Numbered from the stretch's first letter, positions 34,271 through 43,568 are shown. The stretch is 64,000 nt of DNA from CAVVIO01 sp963748095 (GCA_963748095.1 CAVVIO010000009.1:248001-312000); one strand, 5' to 3'. Numbers and translations are program-made. Notes: generated by a model from the sequence alone, not told the origin.

Positions 34271-34521
34271 AACTAACTAACAAAATAGCAATTGTAACCG
34301 GGGCCTCGGGAAACGGACTTGAAAGAAGCATTGCATTAACATTGGCAAAAGAAGGAGCCAATAAAGAATATGATTTAGTAAGTGAGACCATCAAACAGTG
34401 GGGCAGGACTATTGGCATTCAGGCTCTGGCAAATCCTGCTTCCCCATCCTACTCATACAATGCAGCAAAACAAACAAGAACAGAAGGGTTACTAAAGTCA
34501 ACAACCCCGGAATTTCAATGA
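34267..34521 (+). pseudogene. Collapsed short-chain dehydrogenase gene
   Basis: An 84-codon frame holds two ends of an SDR enzyme. It starts with the cofactor strand-turn 'IAIVTGASGNGLERSIALTL' (TGxxxG) and jumps after 'AKEGAN' to 'DLVSETIKQWGR' and then 'SYSYNAAKQTRTEGLL', where YNAAK is the catalytic YxxxK. About 100 residues that normally lie between (NNAG, active-site Ser) are missing and the C-terminus is short. Reading frame is kept, so the loss came as an in-frame deletion or a recombination of two pieces. It overlaps the beta-helix gene by 4 bases. A functional mini-protein is unlikely. Confidence 0.65.
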
Positions 34522-34564
34522 CCTGAGAGGCTAAACCCGAAATAACTAAATAGTTATTAAAAAA

Positions 34565-34595
34565 GTTTACTAAAATAAATATTATTGTATCTTTG
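34565..34595 (+). promoter_or_regulatory. Promoter of rpsP-rimM
   Basis: TATCTTTG at 34588-34595 is a good Bacteroidota -7 element. GTTTAC at 34565-34570 sits at the -33 distance (18 bases between TTTA and the -7 box). The rpsP start is 40 bases downstream. Confidence 0.55.
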
Positions 34596-34635
34596 CAAAC
34601 TCAAAAATTAGTAGGTTTTAATAAAAATTTAAAGT

Positions 34636-35403
34636 ATGCCCGCAAAGATTAGATTAACAAGACAAGGTCGCAAAAGCAAACCTTTCTATCACATTGTGAT
34701 AGCTGACAGCCGGGCGCCACGGGATGGTAGATTTATTGAAAGGATTGGATCCTATAATCCTAACACTAATCCTGCTACTATTGAACTTGATTTTGATAGA
34801 GCATTAGATTGGTTACAAAAGGGCGCTCAACCAACTGAAACCAGTAGAGCTATTTTATCTTACAAAGGTGTTTTAATGAAAAAGCATTTGCTTGAAGGAG
34901 TAAAAAAAGGCGCTTTCTCTGAAGAAGAAGCTGATAAACGATTCGAAGCATGGATGAAAGAAAAAGAAAGTAAAATTCAGGCTAAAATCGACAGACTGGC
35001 AAAAAGCAAAGAGGATGAAACATCCAAACGCTTCGAAGAGGAAACGAAAGTGAAAGAAGCCATGGCTGCTGAACTGGCTAAGAAAAAAGCAAAATTACTG
35101 GCTGCTGAAACAGAAGAAAACGATGAGCCTGTTGCAGAAGAAACTACTGCACCGGAAGCTGCTGTTCAAGAAGCAGAAACCAAGGAAGAAGTTGTTGATA
35201 ATGCTGAAGTAGTGAAGGAAGAAAAAACTGAAGCTGCCGCACCGGAAACTCCTGTTGAAGAGCCTAAAGCTGAAGAAGTAAAAGAAGAAAAGGCTGAAGA
35301 GCCTGCAGTGGAAGAACCGAAAGCAGAAGCTCCTGAAGTAAAAGCAGAAGAAGCTGAAGAACCAAAAGCAGAAGAAAAAACCGACGAAACGGATAAAAAA
35401 TAA
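34636..35403 (+). CDS. rpsP: 30S ribosomal protein S16 with long acidic C-terminal extension
   Basis: 255 residues. The first about 80 are S16: 'KIRLTRQGRKSKPFYHIV', 'DSRAPRDGRFIERIGSYNP', 'ALDWLQKGAQPTETSRAIL'. A basic/acidic helix (to about 165) and then an 85-residue low-complexity tail of E, A, K, P and V follow, with repeated 'EEPKAEE' and 'PEVKAEE' units. S16 elsewhere is 80-100 residues; Bacteroidota versions carry extensions, and this one is on the long side. S16 is needed for 30S assembly. It is followed 39 bases later by rimM, the assembly factor. Confidence 0.95.
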   Translation: MPAKIRLTRQGRKSKPFYHIVIADSRAPRDGRFIERIGSYNPNTNPATIELDFDRALDWLQKGAQPTETSRAILSYKGVLMKKHLLEGVKKGAFSEEEADKRFEAWMKEKESKIQAKIDRLAKSKEDETSKRFEEETKVKEAMAAELAKKKAKLLAAETEENDEPVAEETTAPEAAVQEAETKEEVVDNAEVVKEEKTEAAAPETPVEEPKAEEVKEEKAEEPAVEEPKAEAPEVKAEEAEEPKAEEKTDETDKK

Positions 35404-35442
35404 GAATAATTTTTTCTTAACTCCTGATCAACAGGTTATCCC

Positions 35443-35973
35443 ATGCTAAAAAAAGAAGATTGTTACTGGCTGGGTACTATAATTAAAACTCACGGAATAA
35501 AAGGTGAGCTGGTACTAAAGCTGAACAATCTGTTAGCAGAAGATCTTATAGAAATGGGATCGGTATTCCTCGAGGTAGAGGGATTGCTGGTTCCATTTTT
35601 CATTGAAGATATTTATGCCGTTACATCACAAACATGCATTGTGCAATTCGAGTGGCTCAATACGGAAAATAAGTCTACAGAATTCACGGGATGCCGGGTT
35701 TATACAGATAAAAAGATCACAGATACACCACAGGATAATATCCCTTCAGCTTTAGAAGAATTTATAAATTTTAACATCGAAGATATACAAACCGGTTTCC
35801 GGGGTATAATTGACGATGTGCTGGATGTATCTAAAAATCCTTTATTCCGCGTTCTTTATAATAATCAGGAAGTACTGATACCTGCACAACCCGGATTTAT
35901 CATCCGGATCGATGATAAAAAGAAAATTATTTTTGTCAGTTTGCCTGACGGATTGCTGGATATAAACAATTAA
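35443..35973 (+). CDS. rimM: Ribosome maturation factor RimM
   Basis: 176 residues, normal length. RimM helps mature the head of the 30S subunit. The N-terminal domain begins 'CYWLGTIIKTHGIKGELVLK', the usual G.i..thGi+Gev motif, and the C-terminal PRC-barrel carries 'FRGIIDDVLDVSKNPLFRV' and 'VLIPAQPGFIIRIDDKKK'. It follows rpsP in the same transcript and converges on the thioesterase gene with 5 bases between. Confidence 0.95.
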   Translation: MLKKEDCYWLGTIIKTHGIKGELVLKLNNLLAEDLIEMGSVFLEVEGLLVPFFIEDIYAVTSQTCIVQFEWLNTENKSTEFTGCRVYTDKKITDTPQDNIPSALEEFINFNIEDIQTGFRGIIDDVLDVSKNPLFRVLYNNQEVLIPAQPGFIIRIDDKKKIIFVSLPDGLLDINN

Positions 35974-35978
35974 ACAAT

Positions 35979-36419
35979 CTAAATAGAAGTCAAAACAGGC
36001 AGTGATTCATACCTGCGAATAGCTGCTTTCCAATTATCAGGAATTATGATGGAAGTATCTTCTGAAAGGGAATAACCTACCATCACCGAGGTTCCCGAAG
36101 TTTTAATTTCACTGAAATCAGCCGTAAGAATTTTTTGGGTCATTTGCAGACTTTTATTGCCAATTTTATCTGTACGGGTGAGTACGATAATACTTTCTTC
36201 CAAAAATACAGGGTTTTCAAAATCAATCGAAATACTGGCAATTACCAGTGACTTGTCTTTCCAGTCAATGGATGTATTTAATACTTCCTCAAAATATTTT
36301 AACCGGGCAAAGTCGAAATAATGTTGTTGAACTGCATTATTTACATGACCCATTAAATCTATATCATTGAACCTGATCTGAACATGCGTGAAATGATTGA
36401 AATCTGATAAAATATTCAT
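35979..36419 (-). CDS. Hot-dog-fold acyl-CoA thioesterase
   Basis: 146 residues from the ATG at 36419. An upstream in-frame start would add 20 hydrophobic residues that do not fit this cytosolic family. 'THVQIRFNDIDLMGHVNNAV' is the 4-hydroxybenzoyl-CoA thioesterase signature, with the catalytic Asp in 'DLMGHVNN'; 'YFDFARLKYFEEV' follows. Substrate unknown. The 235 bases upstream of its start to the next gene contain no feature I can support. Confidence 0.88.
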   Translation of the reverse strand: MNILSDFNHFTHVQIRFNDIDLMGHVNNAVQQHYFDFARLKYFEEVLNTSIDWKDKSLVIASISIDFENPVFLEESIIVLTRTDKIGNKSLQMTQKILTADFSEIKTSGTSVMVGYSLSEDTSIIIPDNWKAAIRRYESLPVLTSI

Positions 36420-36714
36420 GCTATACCTCCACAAAAAACAGGGAGCTAAAATAAAGAAATATTTCAGAATAACTTTCATTTATGCTCACTTTAACGTTTG
36501 GCATATATTTCAATTCTCTTCTCAATAATCGACTTCATAACTGCAATTGCTTCTTTACCTGGATTTTAAACGAGATGGGTCTCTCCCATTCCGGCTTCAG
36601 TTTTCCGACTTCTGACTCCAAACATATCATAAATCGCGACTAAAAACTTACTGAAAAAATAAATTTTTATGGAGGATTATCCTACCTTTATTAAAATGAA
36701 TTAAAATTTAACCC

Positions 36715-37317
36715 ATGTATTTAATAAAGAAATTTTTAATCTTACCAATCATTACATGTTTATTTGTCATGACAGGCACAGTTAAAGCACAGAATGATTC
36801 CCTGAAGACTGCTCTTGTAATTATCGACATTCAGGATTTTTATTTTCTTCCCGGAAGAAACCAGCTTGTAGAACCCGAAAAAGCGGCAGCCAAAACTGCT
36901 GAATTGCTGAAAGCTTTTCGTGAAAAGAAAGATCTGGTGATTCATATTAAGCATAATGCCAAAAACGGTGGGGATATTTACAAAGAGGTAGCACCCATTG
37001 AAGGAGAAAAGGTAATTACAAAAAACTATGCCAACGGATTTAAAGACACTGATCTGCTGGATTACCTGCATAAAAACAAAGTGAAAAGGCTGGTAATAGC
37101 CGGCATGATGACCCAGATGTGCGTAGAGGCCACAACCCGTGCGGCTTCCGATTACGGTTTTAAATGCGTCGTAATTCAGGATGCCTGCGCTACCCGCAAC
37201 CTTGAATTCGACGGACATGTTATTCCTGCCGAACAGGTGCATTATGCTGCATTGAGTGCGCTGGCCATGGCATATGCAAAAGTAATGGATACAAAAACAT
37301 TTCTGGCCTCTTTCTGA
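36715..37317 (+). CDS. Exported isochorismatase-fold cysteine hydrolase
   Basis: 200 residues. An N-terminal signal peptide (cut near 'GTVKAQ') precedes an isochorismatase domain. The catalytic triad is visible: Asp in 'LVIIDIQDFYF', Lys in 'GEKVITKNYANGFKDTDL', Cys in 'VIAGMMTQMCVEATTRAA'. The family hydrolyses isochorismate, nicotinamide or small amides and is normally cytosolic, so the signal peptide is unusual. It lies before the DUF2807 lipoprotein gene in the same direction with 72 bases between. Confidence 0.88.
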   Translation: MYLIKKFLILPIITCLFVMTGTVKAQNDSLKTALVIIDIQDFYFLPGRNQLVEPEKAAAKTAELLKAFREKKDLVIHIKHNAKNGGDIYKEVAPIEGEKVITKNYANGFKDTDLLDYLHKNKVKRLVIAGMMTQMCVEATTRAASDYGFKCVVIQDACATRNLEFDGHVIPAEQVHYAALSALAMAYAKVMDTKTFLASF

Positions 37318-37389
37318 TTTTATGCAACACAACTTTTTTTCTTCCGTCTTTCAGACAGAAAAAATAAGTTTAACTAAAAACACAACATC

Positions 37390-38121
37390 ATGAAATCAAC
37401 AATTATTTCACGGATAACCTTCCTGGCATTTATAATGGTTACCGGGCTGAGTTTTTCTGCCTGCGGAAACCTCGTTTATCAGGGAAAGACAGAAAGACAA
37501 AAAAGGGACGTAACCGGTTTCACCAAAATAAACCTTTCTATTTCTGGTGATCTTCACTTAAAACAAGGTGATAAATACGAAGTAGTGCTGCAAGGAGACA
37601 AAGAAAGTCTGGATAAAATAGAAACGGAAGTATCGGGAAAAACCCTTCAGATTAAAACCAAGTCGATGATGCAATGGGGAAACATTGGAAAAGTTGATAT
37701 TTATATCACTACTCCGAATGTTGATGCCATTTCCGTTTCCGGTTCGGGAGATGTAATAGCCGAAACTCCGATTAATTCAGGCGATCTTAACCTTACTATT
37801 AGCGGAAGCGGCACTATCAATATAGACAACCTGACAGCAGATGAACTGGATGCTACCATTACTGGTTCGGGAAATATGAAACTGTCCGGAAATATTAATA
37901 ACTCCTCCGGTATTACCATCACCGGCTCGGGAAATTACAAAGGAGATCAGCTAAAGGGAAAATCAGCAGATGTACATATCACCGGTTCAGGATCGGCTAA
38001 AGTATATGCTTCGGAAAAGCTCAGTACACATATTACAGGTAGCGGTGATGTTTATTACGCAGGCAGGCCCTTGGTTAATGCAAGCTCAACAGGTTCCGGA
38101 AAAACAAAGTCGATGGAATAG
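37390..38121 (+). CDS. DUF2807 lipoprotein (GIN-domain, putative surface protein)
   Basis: 243 residues with a lipoprotein signal (lipobox 'SFSACGN', Cys at about 26). The rest is a right-handed beta-solenoid of the DUF2807/GIN type with repeats 'ISVSGSGDVIAE', 'LTISGSGTINID', 'ATITGSGNMKLSG', 'ITITGSGNYKGD', 'VHITGSGSAKV'. The repeats produce short direct DNA repeats (ACCGGTTCGGGAAAT-like) that are purely coding. DUF2807 is common in Bacteroidota and its function is not established. Followed by a strong hairpin. Confidence 0.92.
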   Translation: MKSTIISRITFLAFIMVTGLSFSACGNLVYQGKTERQKRDVTGFTKINLSISGDLHLKQGDKYEVVLQGDKESLDKIETEVSGKTLQIKTKSMMQWGNIGKVDIYITTPNVDAISVSGSGDVIAETPINSGDLNLTISGSGTINIDNLTADELDATITGSGNMKLSGNINNSSGITITGSGNYKGDQLKGKSADVHITGSGSAKVYASEKLSTHITGSGDVYYAGRPLVNASSTGSGKTKSME

Positions 38122-38172
38122 TACTTCAGTTGCTAAGACCAAATAGAACAACTCAAAAATAATTAAAATAAC

Positions 38173-38208
38173 AAACGCCGTCAGGATCTCATACACCTGA
38201 CAGCGTTT
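38173..38208. terminator. Bidirectional terminator between DUF2807 gene and tsaC
   Basis: AAACGCCGTCAGG pairs with CCTGACAGCGTTT across 10 bases with a single mismatch. A T-rich stretch follows on the plus side, and A-rich sequence precedes it, so it can serve both convergent genes. Confidence 0.75.
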
Positions 38209-38211
38209 ATT

Positions 38212-38784
38212 TTATTTTCTGATTATCTTCACTTGTCCCCCAGCCCCCAGTTTAATGATCCCCGACGGCGACGCAGGCGTACGGTCCTCCTGCCGCCAAT
38301 TAACAATATAGTCTACCGAATTTTTAATCTGTTCATCGATATCATCAAAAAATTTCGGAGGGGGATTACCGCTTATATTGGCCGAAGTGGAAACAAGCGG
38401 CTTTTTTAACCAGGCAATCAGTTTCTGACAAAACGGATCCCCTGCTATCCGAATGCCGATAGAATTATCGGTTGCCACCAGGTTTTCCGCCAGATTTTTT
38501 GCTCCTGAATAGATGATCGTCAGTGGTTTATCAGCTACATCCAGTAACTCCCATGCTACATCAGGGACCTCACTGATATAAGATATCAGCCGGTTGGGAT
38601 GGTCCAGCAATACCAACATGCTTTTACTGTCTTCCCGCTGTTTTATACGGTATACTTTTTCCACAGCTTCCGGCATCGTGGCGTCGCAACCGATTCCCCA
38701 TATTGTATCGGTCGGATAAAGGATTGTTCCTCCTGCCTGAAGCACCATCAATGCTTTCTGTATTTCGTCTTCCATCAATCCCAT
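38212..38784 (-). CDS. L-threonylcarbamoyladenylate synthase (YrdC/Sua5 type)
   Basis: 190 residues. It makes the threonylcarbamoyl-AMP used for t6A37 of tRNAs. The YrdC fold is marked by 'TILYPTDTIWGIGCDA', 'KREDSKSMLVLL', 'SIGIRIAGDPFCQ' and 'PLVSTSANISGNPPPK'. The Sua5 C-terminal domain is absent, so it is of the TsaC/YrdC length. Its start overlaps the end of the glycosyltransferase gene by 10 bases. Confidence 0.94.
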   Translation of the reverse strand: MGLMEDEIQKALMVLQAGGTILYPTDTIWGIGCDATMPEAVEKVYRIKQREDSKSMLVLLDHPNRLISYISEVPDVAWELLDVADKPLTIIYSGAKNLAENLVATDNSIGIRIAGDPFCQKLIAWLKKPLVSTSANISGNPPPKFFDDIDEQIKNSVDYIVNWRQEDRTPASPSGIIKLGAGGQVKIIRK

Positions 38785-39755
38785 AACAGTTGTTCTGTTT
38801 TAATAGCAGTTGCACATTTAAAATGTCCTTCCGGACAGGCTTTAAAGCCATGTAATCCGCAGGGCCGGCAATCGAGTTTTTCCTGTGTTTCCACCACCCG
38901 CGACTTATCCGAAAGCGGTCCGAAACCAAAATCAGGAACAGTGGAACAAAAAATAGCGGTTACAGAAGCATTCACAGCAGATGCCAGGTGCAGCGGGGCC
39001 GAATCGTTCACGTAATTCATAACCGCATTTTTCATCAGTGCTGCCGATTCCATCAGGGTCAGCTTTCCGCAAAGGTTATAAATGTGATTCCCCGAAGTCA
39101 TTTGCAGGATGCTTTCGCATGCCACATAATCGGCTGGCCCTCCCAGCAGGTATACCATATTTTCCGATGAAAACCTCCTGATCAGCTCCACCCATTTCTC
39201 AGCCGGATATTGCTTCGTAAACCACACCGATGTAGGAGCAATGCAGATATAAGGCCCTTGCTGAAATTCCTTTATTTTTTTGAAATCAGCATTGGAAGGG
39301 TAAAGTAACGGTTTTTCAGGTTTGTCGTCGGTAAGGGCTGCAATCAGTTCCAGGTTGCGGATGGTCTCATGCCTCCCGTCCCCGATTACATGGTGGAAAC
39401 GTCTGGTAAAGAATACAGATAAGGGATTTTTATCGAACCCGTATTTTTGCCCGGCCTTCGACAACATTGTTACAATTCCCGAAGAAGCAAACCGCTGCAG
39501 GTTGATCACATAATCGTACCGGGCTTTTCGTATTCTGCTGGTCAGGTTAAAAAGGTTCCTGTATTTATTATTTTTCTTATCCCATACCAGCAGGTTATTC
39601 ACGTATGGATGCCCAGTCAGCAATTCCTCGTTTCCTTTGCGAAGTAAAAAATCGATCCGCGCTTCAGGATAATACTGGTGTAATTTTTCAATTACCGGGG
39701 TTGCCAGGATCACATCCCCGATAAAAGCAGTCTGTATGATCAGAAATCCGGGCAT
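38775..39755 (-). CDS. Family 9 glycosyltransferase (heptosyltransferase-like)
   Basis: 326 residues. It has the GT9 layout: 'LIIQTAFIGDVILATPVIEKL' at the N-terminus, 'DYVINLQRF' in the first Rossmann half and 'YICIAPTSVWFTKQYPAEKWVELI' with 'VYLLGGPADY', 'LTLMESAALMKNA' and 'VNDSAPLHLASAVN' in the second. GT9 enzymes add heptose or other sugars to lipopolysaccharide cores. A Cys-rich end ('LDCRPCGLHGFKACPEGHF') is usual in this group. It is followed by an overlapping tsaC-type gene. Confidence 0.92.
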   Translation of the reverse strand: MPGFLIIQTAFIGDVILATPVIEKLHQYYPEARIDFLLRKGNEELLTGHPYVNNLLVWDKKNNKYRNLFNLTSRIRKARYDYVINLQRFASSGIVTMLSKAGQKYGFDKNPLSVFFTRRFHHVIGDGRHETIRNLELIAALTDDKPEKPLLYPSNADFKKIKEFQQGPYICIAPTSVWFTKQYPAEKWVELIRRFSSENMVYLLGGPADYVACESILQMTSGNHIYNLCGKLTLMESAALMKNAVMNYVNDSAPLHLASAVNASVTAIFCSTVPDFGFGPLSDKSRVVETQEKLDCRPCGLHGFKACPEGHFKCATAIKTEQLLWD

Positions 39756-39785
39756 ACTATATAGCTTGTCTGTTCTAACTAAATT

Positions 39786-40604
39786 TTAGACGGCCACATT
39801 AAAATCGCGCAGGGCATCGTTCAGCGATGTTTTCACATTGGTGGATGCTTTCCGCTGCCCGATAATCAGGGCCACCGGAACATTGTAAACCCCGGCAGGG
39901 AATATTTTAGCAACCGTTCCGGGGATCACCACCGACCGGGCCGGTACAAACCCGCGGTACTCTTTCGGTTCATCCTCCGATACATCAATCACGCGGGTAG
40001 TTTTGGTGATCACTGTATTAGCTCCCAGCACGGCTTCCTTTTCGATATGCGCTCCTTCCACCACGATACAGCGGGAACCTATGAAACAATTGTCCTCAAT
40101 AATTACAGGAGCCGCCTGCACGGGTTCCAGCACGCCTCCAACTCCCACACCACCGCTCAGATGTACATTTTTCCCAATCTGGGCACACGAACCTACTGTC
40201 GTCCAGGTATCCACCATAGTTCCCGAATCGACATAAGCGCCGATATTTACATACGACGGCATCATAATCACTCCTTTTGCCAGGTAAGAGCCGTACCGGG
40301 CAATAGCATGCGGAACCACACGCACGCCCAGTTCCTTAAATCCTTTTTTCAAGGCTATCTTATCGTAAAATTCAAACGGGGGGGCTTCGGTGACTTCCAT
40401 TTTCTGGATGGGAAAATAAAGGATCACGGCTTTTTTTATCCATTCATTTACTATCCAGCCGTCGGCGCCGGGTTCGGCTACCCGTATCTTTCCTTTATCA
40501 AGTAATTCAATAACGGCACGAATGGCATCCTGAATTTTATAATCTTCCAGCAGGTTTTTGTTTTCCCATGCCTGTTCTATTTTTTCTTTGTATTTTTCTA
40601 TCAT
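39786..40604 (-). CDS. dapD: 2,3,4,5-tetrahydropyridine-2,6-dicarboxylate N-succinyltransferase
   Basis: 272 residues from the ATG at 40604. An in-frame start 75 bases upstream would add residues unlike the family. DapD succinylates tetrahydrodipicolinate on the way to diaminopimelate and lysine. The helical N-terminal domain 'IQDAIRAVIELLDKGKIRVAE' leads into hexapeptide repeats: 'VRVVPHAIARYGSYLAKGV', 'GAYVDSGTMVDTWTTVGS', 'VGGVLEPVQAAPVIIEDN', 'FIGSRCIVVEGAHI'. It acts downstream of Asd. Confidence 0.95.
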   Translation of the reverse strand: MIEKYKEKIEQAWENKNLLEDYKIQDAIRAVIELLDKGKIRVAEPGADGWIVNEWIKKAVILYFPIQKMEVTEAPPFEFYDKIALKKGFKELGVRVVPHAIARYGSYLAKGVIMMPSYVNIGAYVDSGTMVDTWTTVGSCAQIGKNVHLSGGVGVGGVLEPVQAAPVIIEDNCFIGSRCIVVEGAHIEKEAVLGANTVITKTTRVIDVSEDEPKEYRGFVPARSVVIPGTVAKIFPAGVYNVPVALIIGQRKASTNVKTSLNDALRDFNVAV

Positions 40605-40749
40605 TTTATGGATTTTTGATGAATCCGGTATAGACCGGCAGTACTTCACAACAGATTGCAAAAGTAAGCTTTTTTTCACAGACCTGTGAGGTTTTCGAAA
40701 CCTGATAAGTCTAAAATTAAATACGTTACATTTTGCAAGTTATTCCTAA

Positions 40750-42883
40750 TTATTTCACCTTTAATCCCAGTTCATGGGCAAAGAATGTTAAGCTTGCCGC
40801 AAGGTTCCCTATACGCTGGCTATAGGATGCTGTTACTCCATGCCCCTCATTGCCCCTGGTTAGAATTACAATGGGATTGTCCGACGTATTGGCAGCCTGC
40901 AGGGCAGCACCGAATTTCCACGATTGCCAGGAAGCAACCCGCGGATCGTTTATCCCTGTTTCCAGCATAACTGCCGGATAGGCTGTATTCGGTTTCACAT
41001 GGTGGTATGGTGAGTAGTCATACAACCATTTAAAATCGATTGCATTTGTGGAAGTGCCGTATTCACTTATATTGTACTGCCCGTTCGGGAACAGTTCGGC
41101 ACGCAACATATCGTAAATACCCACAAAACTTACAACAGCTTTGAATGCATGGGGATGCTGTGTCAGTTCCGCACCCATCAACAATCCCCCGTTCGATCCG
41201 CCCAGGATACCCAGGTGCTGTGTGTCGGTCCAGTTATCTTTTATCATCGATTCGGCTGCCGCATACATATCGTCAAACACATTTTGTTTTTTATCCAGCA
41301 TGCCGGCTTCGTGCCATCCCTCGCCGTATTCCCCTCCACCGCGGATATTTGCGTAAGCCATCACTCCTCCGTTCTCCAGCCATGCCAGGTACGGACCTAT
41401 AAAACGCGGCGCTGTGGGTATCCCGAATCCCCCGTAACCATAAACAATAGTGGGACGCTGGCCATCGGGTTGAATACTGTCCATATATAAGTACCGTGAC
41501 AGGAATTTTCGTACCATCTTTTGAAACAGCTTCCGTTACCCGGAATTTTACGCGGGAATAATCTGCTGCCGGTTTTTCTTCAAAAACCGTTATTACATTT
41601 CCGTTTTCCGCATTGTACTGCACCCATCTTTCGGGAATGGTCCATCCGGAATAAGTAATTAAAGCCTGTTCCGATTGAGGGGAAGAAGCAATAGCCCCGA
41701 TACCAATCCCGCTATCGGGCAGGTTAACCGTCCGGATAAATTTACCCTGGTTGTTATAATGATCAGCTTTCCATTCGGGGCCCTTCACTTTAATAAGCAG
41801 AAATCCGCCTTTCACTGCTGCAATGGAGTTAAATCCCCACTTATCCTGTGGCACCAGCAGGGTTGATTTACCATCGGGGGAAACCGATAAGAGCTTTCCA
41901 AAAGGTGCATTTTCATAGGATATTACAAGGAGTCTATTGCCATCCCACGCAGCACCTCGATTTATCTCTGAAGCAACACGTACGTTAGCACTTGTATCGA
42001 GTACCTGCTTCCACTGCGTTCCCTTTCTTATATAGACATAATCGGGATTCCCGTCGCCAAAATGAACAAACATGGCAGCTTGTTTTCCGTCAGCTGAAGG
42101 AATAAACGTATATTCAGCCACTTTCGACAAATCCTTTCCAAAGGCTACCTTATCGGCATTAGCCGGTTCATTCAGGATATGATGGTACAAAGCAGCATAA
42201 AATTGCGATTCGGATTCGGGAATTGTCCATGGCGGACGCAGCCTTACGTAAGTCAATCCTTTTTCATTGGCATCCCAAACCATACCAGTGGGTGTGGCGC
42301 CGCCACCGGCATAAGGCAGTGTATCAGCCAGATCCTTGCCGGTTTTAACATTCAATATACGAATGGTCGTTGCTTCATTTCCGCCTTCTGCAGTTCCGTA
42401 CGCCAGGTACTTCCCCGATGGTGAAGGCCAGAATCCGGTGATGGCCATATTTCCGTTCTTTTTATTGGGATCAATCAGCACTTCAGTTTTTCCGTCGGGC
42501 CAGTCCTGGCAGGCAATTATCGGCTGGGCCTGCGGCGGGGTAAACTGTTTGAAGAATAGTTTTCCGTTTGCCAACATGGGTGAAAATTTTTCTACCGACG
42601 TGGCAGTTAATTCCTTAATTCTTTTTTCAAGTGGTTTCTCTTCCGGAAATGCAGATAATATTTTATCGGCATAGTCATTTTGTTGGCCGATCCAGTTTTT
42701 TACCCGTGGCGTATTTTTCTCCTCCAGCCATCGGTATGGATCCTCAACGATTGTTCCGAAATACTCAGTGGTAATCGAATCTTTCATCGTATCGGGAATA
42801 CTGGTATTGTGTGTGGTATTATTACAACCTGATAAAGAAAGCATGGTAATTGAGGTTAAAATGAATCCTGATCTTATTTTCAT
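40750..42883 (-). pseudogene. Prolyl oligopeptidase (S9) gene with one frameshift
   Basis: The two frames together give about 711 residues, the length of S9A prolyl oligopeptidases. The first (42883-41291) has a lipoprotein signal ('SLSGCNN') and the beta-propeller, e.g. 'DPYRWLEEKNTPRVKNW', and runs to 'VSKDGTKIPVTVLIY'. The second frame continues 'DSIQPDGQRPTIVYGYGGF' and holds the complete catalytic part: Ser in 'LGGSNGGLLMG', Asp in 'ETGINDPRV', His in 'NEGHGV'. The frames meet in a TA-repeat stretch near 41481-41495, where adding one TA or removing one base restores the protein. It is either a slippage mutation or a sequence error. The enzyme would cleave after proline in exported peptides. 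Confidence 0.85.
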
Positions 42884-43019
42884 AATATGTCACTTTTTAA
42901 TAAATAAAAGTAACAATTACTGCATATTGAATGTTTTGTCACTTCCTTTTTTAAACACTTGAAAAGTTTGTTTTATAAGTTTCCCATAAAAATTAATTTT
43001 ACTAATTAAACTTTAATGA

Positions 43020-43568
43020 ATGAATATGAACCAAAAATTATCTCCTAAGAAATATATTATTTCAAAATGCCAGGAGTTACCTTTTCATGAATGTTTTATA
43101 AATGAATCCTGGCAGAAACAAGGGATTGCATCCTTGGTAATAAGCAGAAAAATGCCTTCGGGTAAACTGATAACCGGAACATACATGGTCGATACTTTTT
43201 GTATGGGGTTGAAAGATACAAGCTTCGGGTTCGCATTGGATAAGCATGATTATGATAAATTTATAAATGAGATGACGGACAGAATCGGGAAATTAATTCC
43301 CATAAAACTTTCAATGGCCCATAACATTATTTATGGTGCTATAGATTATGCCGATGAAATAGGATTTAATCCTCATGAAGATTTTCAGCTCACCAGGTTT
43401 ATACTTGATGATAATTTAATTGATGATGGTATTGACAATATAGAATTTGGAAAAGACGGAAAACCATATTTCATTGCCGGACCTTACGACGATTTTCACA
43501 GAATAATCGGCAATTTTAAAAAGAAACCTGGGAGAGAACAATTTCGATTTTATTGTGCCAGGGGATGA
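43020..43568 (+). CDS. Conserved protein of unknown function
   Basis: 182 residues without signal peptide or membrane segment. The N-terminus 'LSPKKYIISKCQELPFHECF' and the middle 'GTYMVDTFCMGLKDTSFGF' and 'MAHNIIYGAIDYADEIGF', then 'DFQLTRFILDDN', are features of a family I remember as hypothetical in Bacteroidota, often next to UPF0158-type genes. That neighbour is present here as a broken gene. The function is not known. It has its own promoter space upstream (136 bases) divergent from the peptidase gene. Confidence 0.72.
   Translation: MNMNQKLSPKKYIISKCQELPFHECFINESWQKQGIASLVISRKMPSGKLITGTYMVDTFCMGLKDTSFGFALDKHDYDKFINEMTDRIGKLIPIKLSMAHNIIYGAIDYADEIGFNPHEDFQLTRFILDDNLIDDGIDNIEFGKDGKPYFIAGPYDDFHRIIGNFKKKPGREQFRFYCARG

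Noticed and set aside
35130..35400. Low-complexity GAAGAA-type repeats
   Set aside because: They are the coding sequence of the acidic S16 tail, not a separate repeat element.
36480..36714. Short frames in the space upstream of the isochorismatase gene, e.g. a 16-codon leftward frame ending near 36490
   Set aside because: They are too short and without recognisable motifs; no family similarity could be argued.
37720..38060. Short direct DNA repeats that could suggest a CRISPR or satellite
   Set aside because: They encode the regular TGSG/SGSG turns of the DUF2807 beta-solenoid; spacing is irregular and they are in frame.
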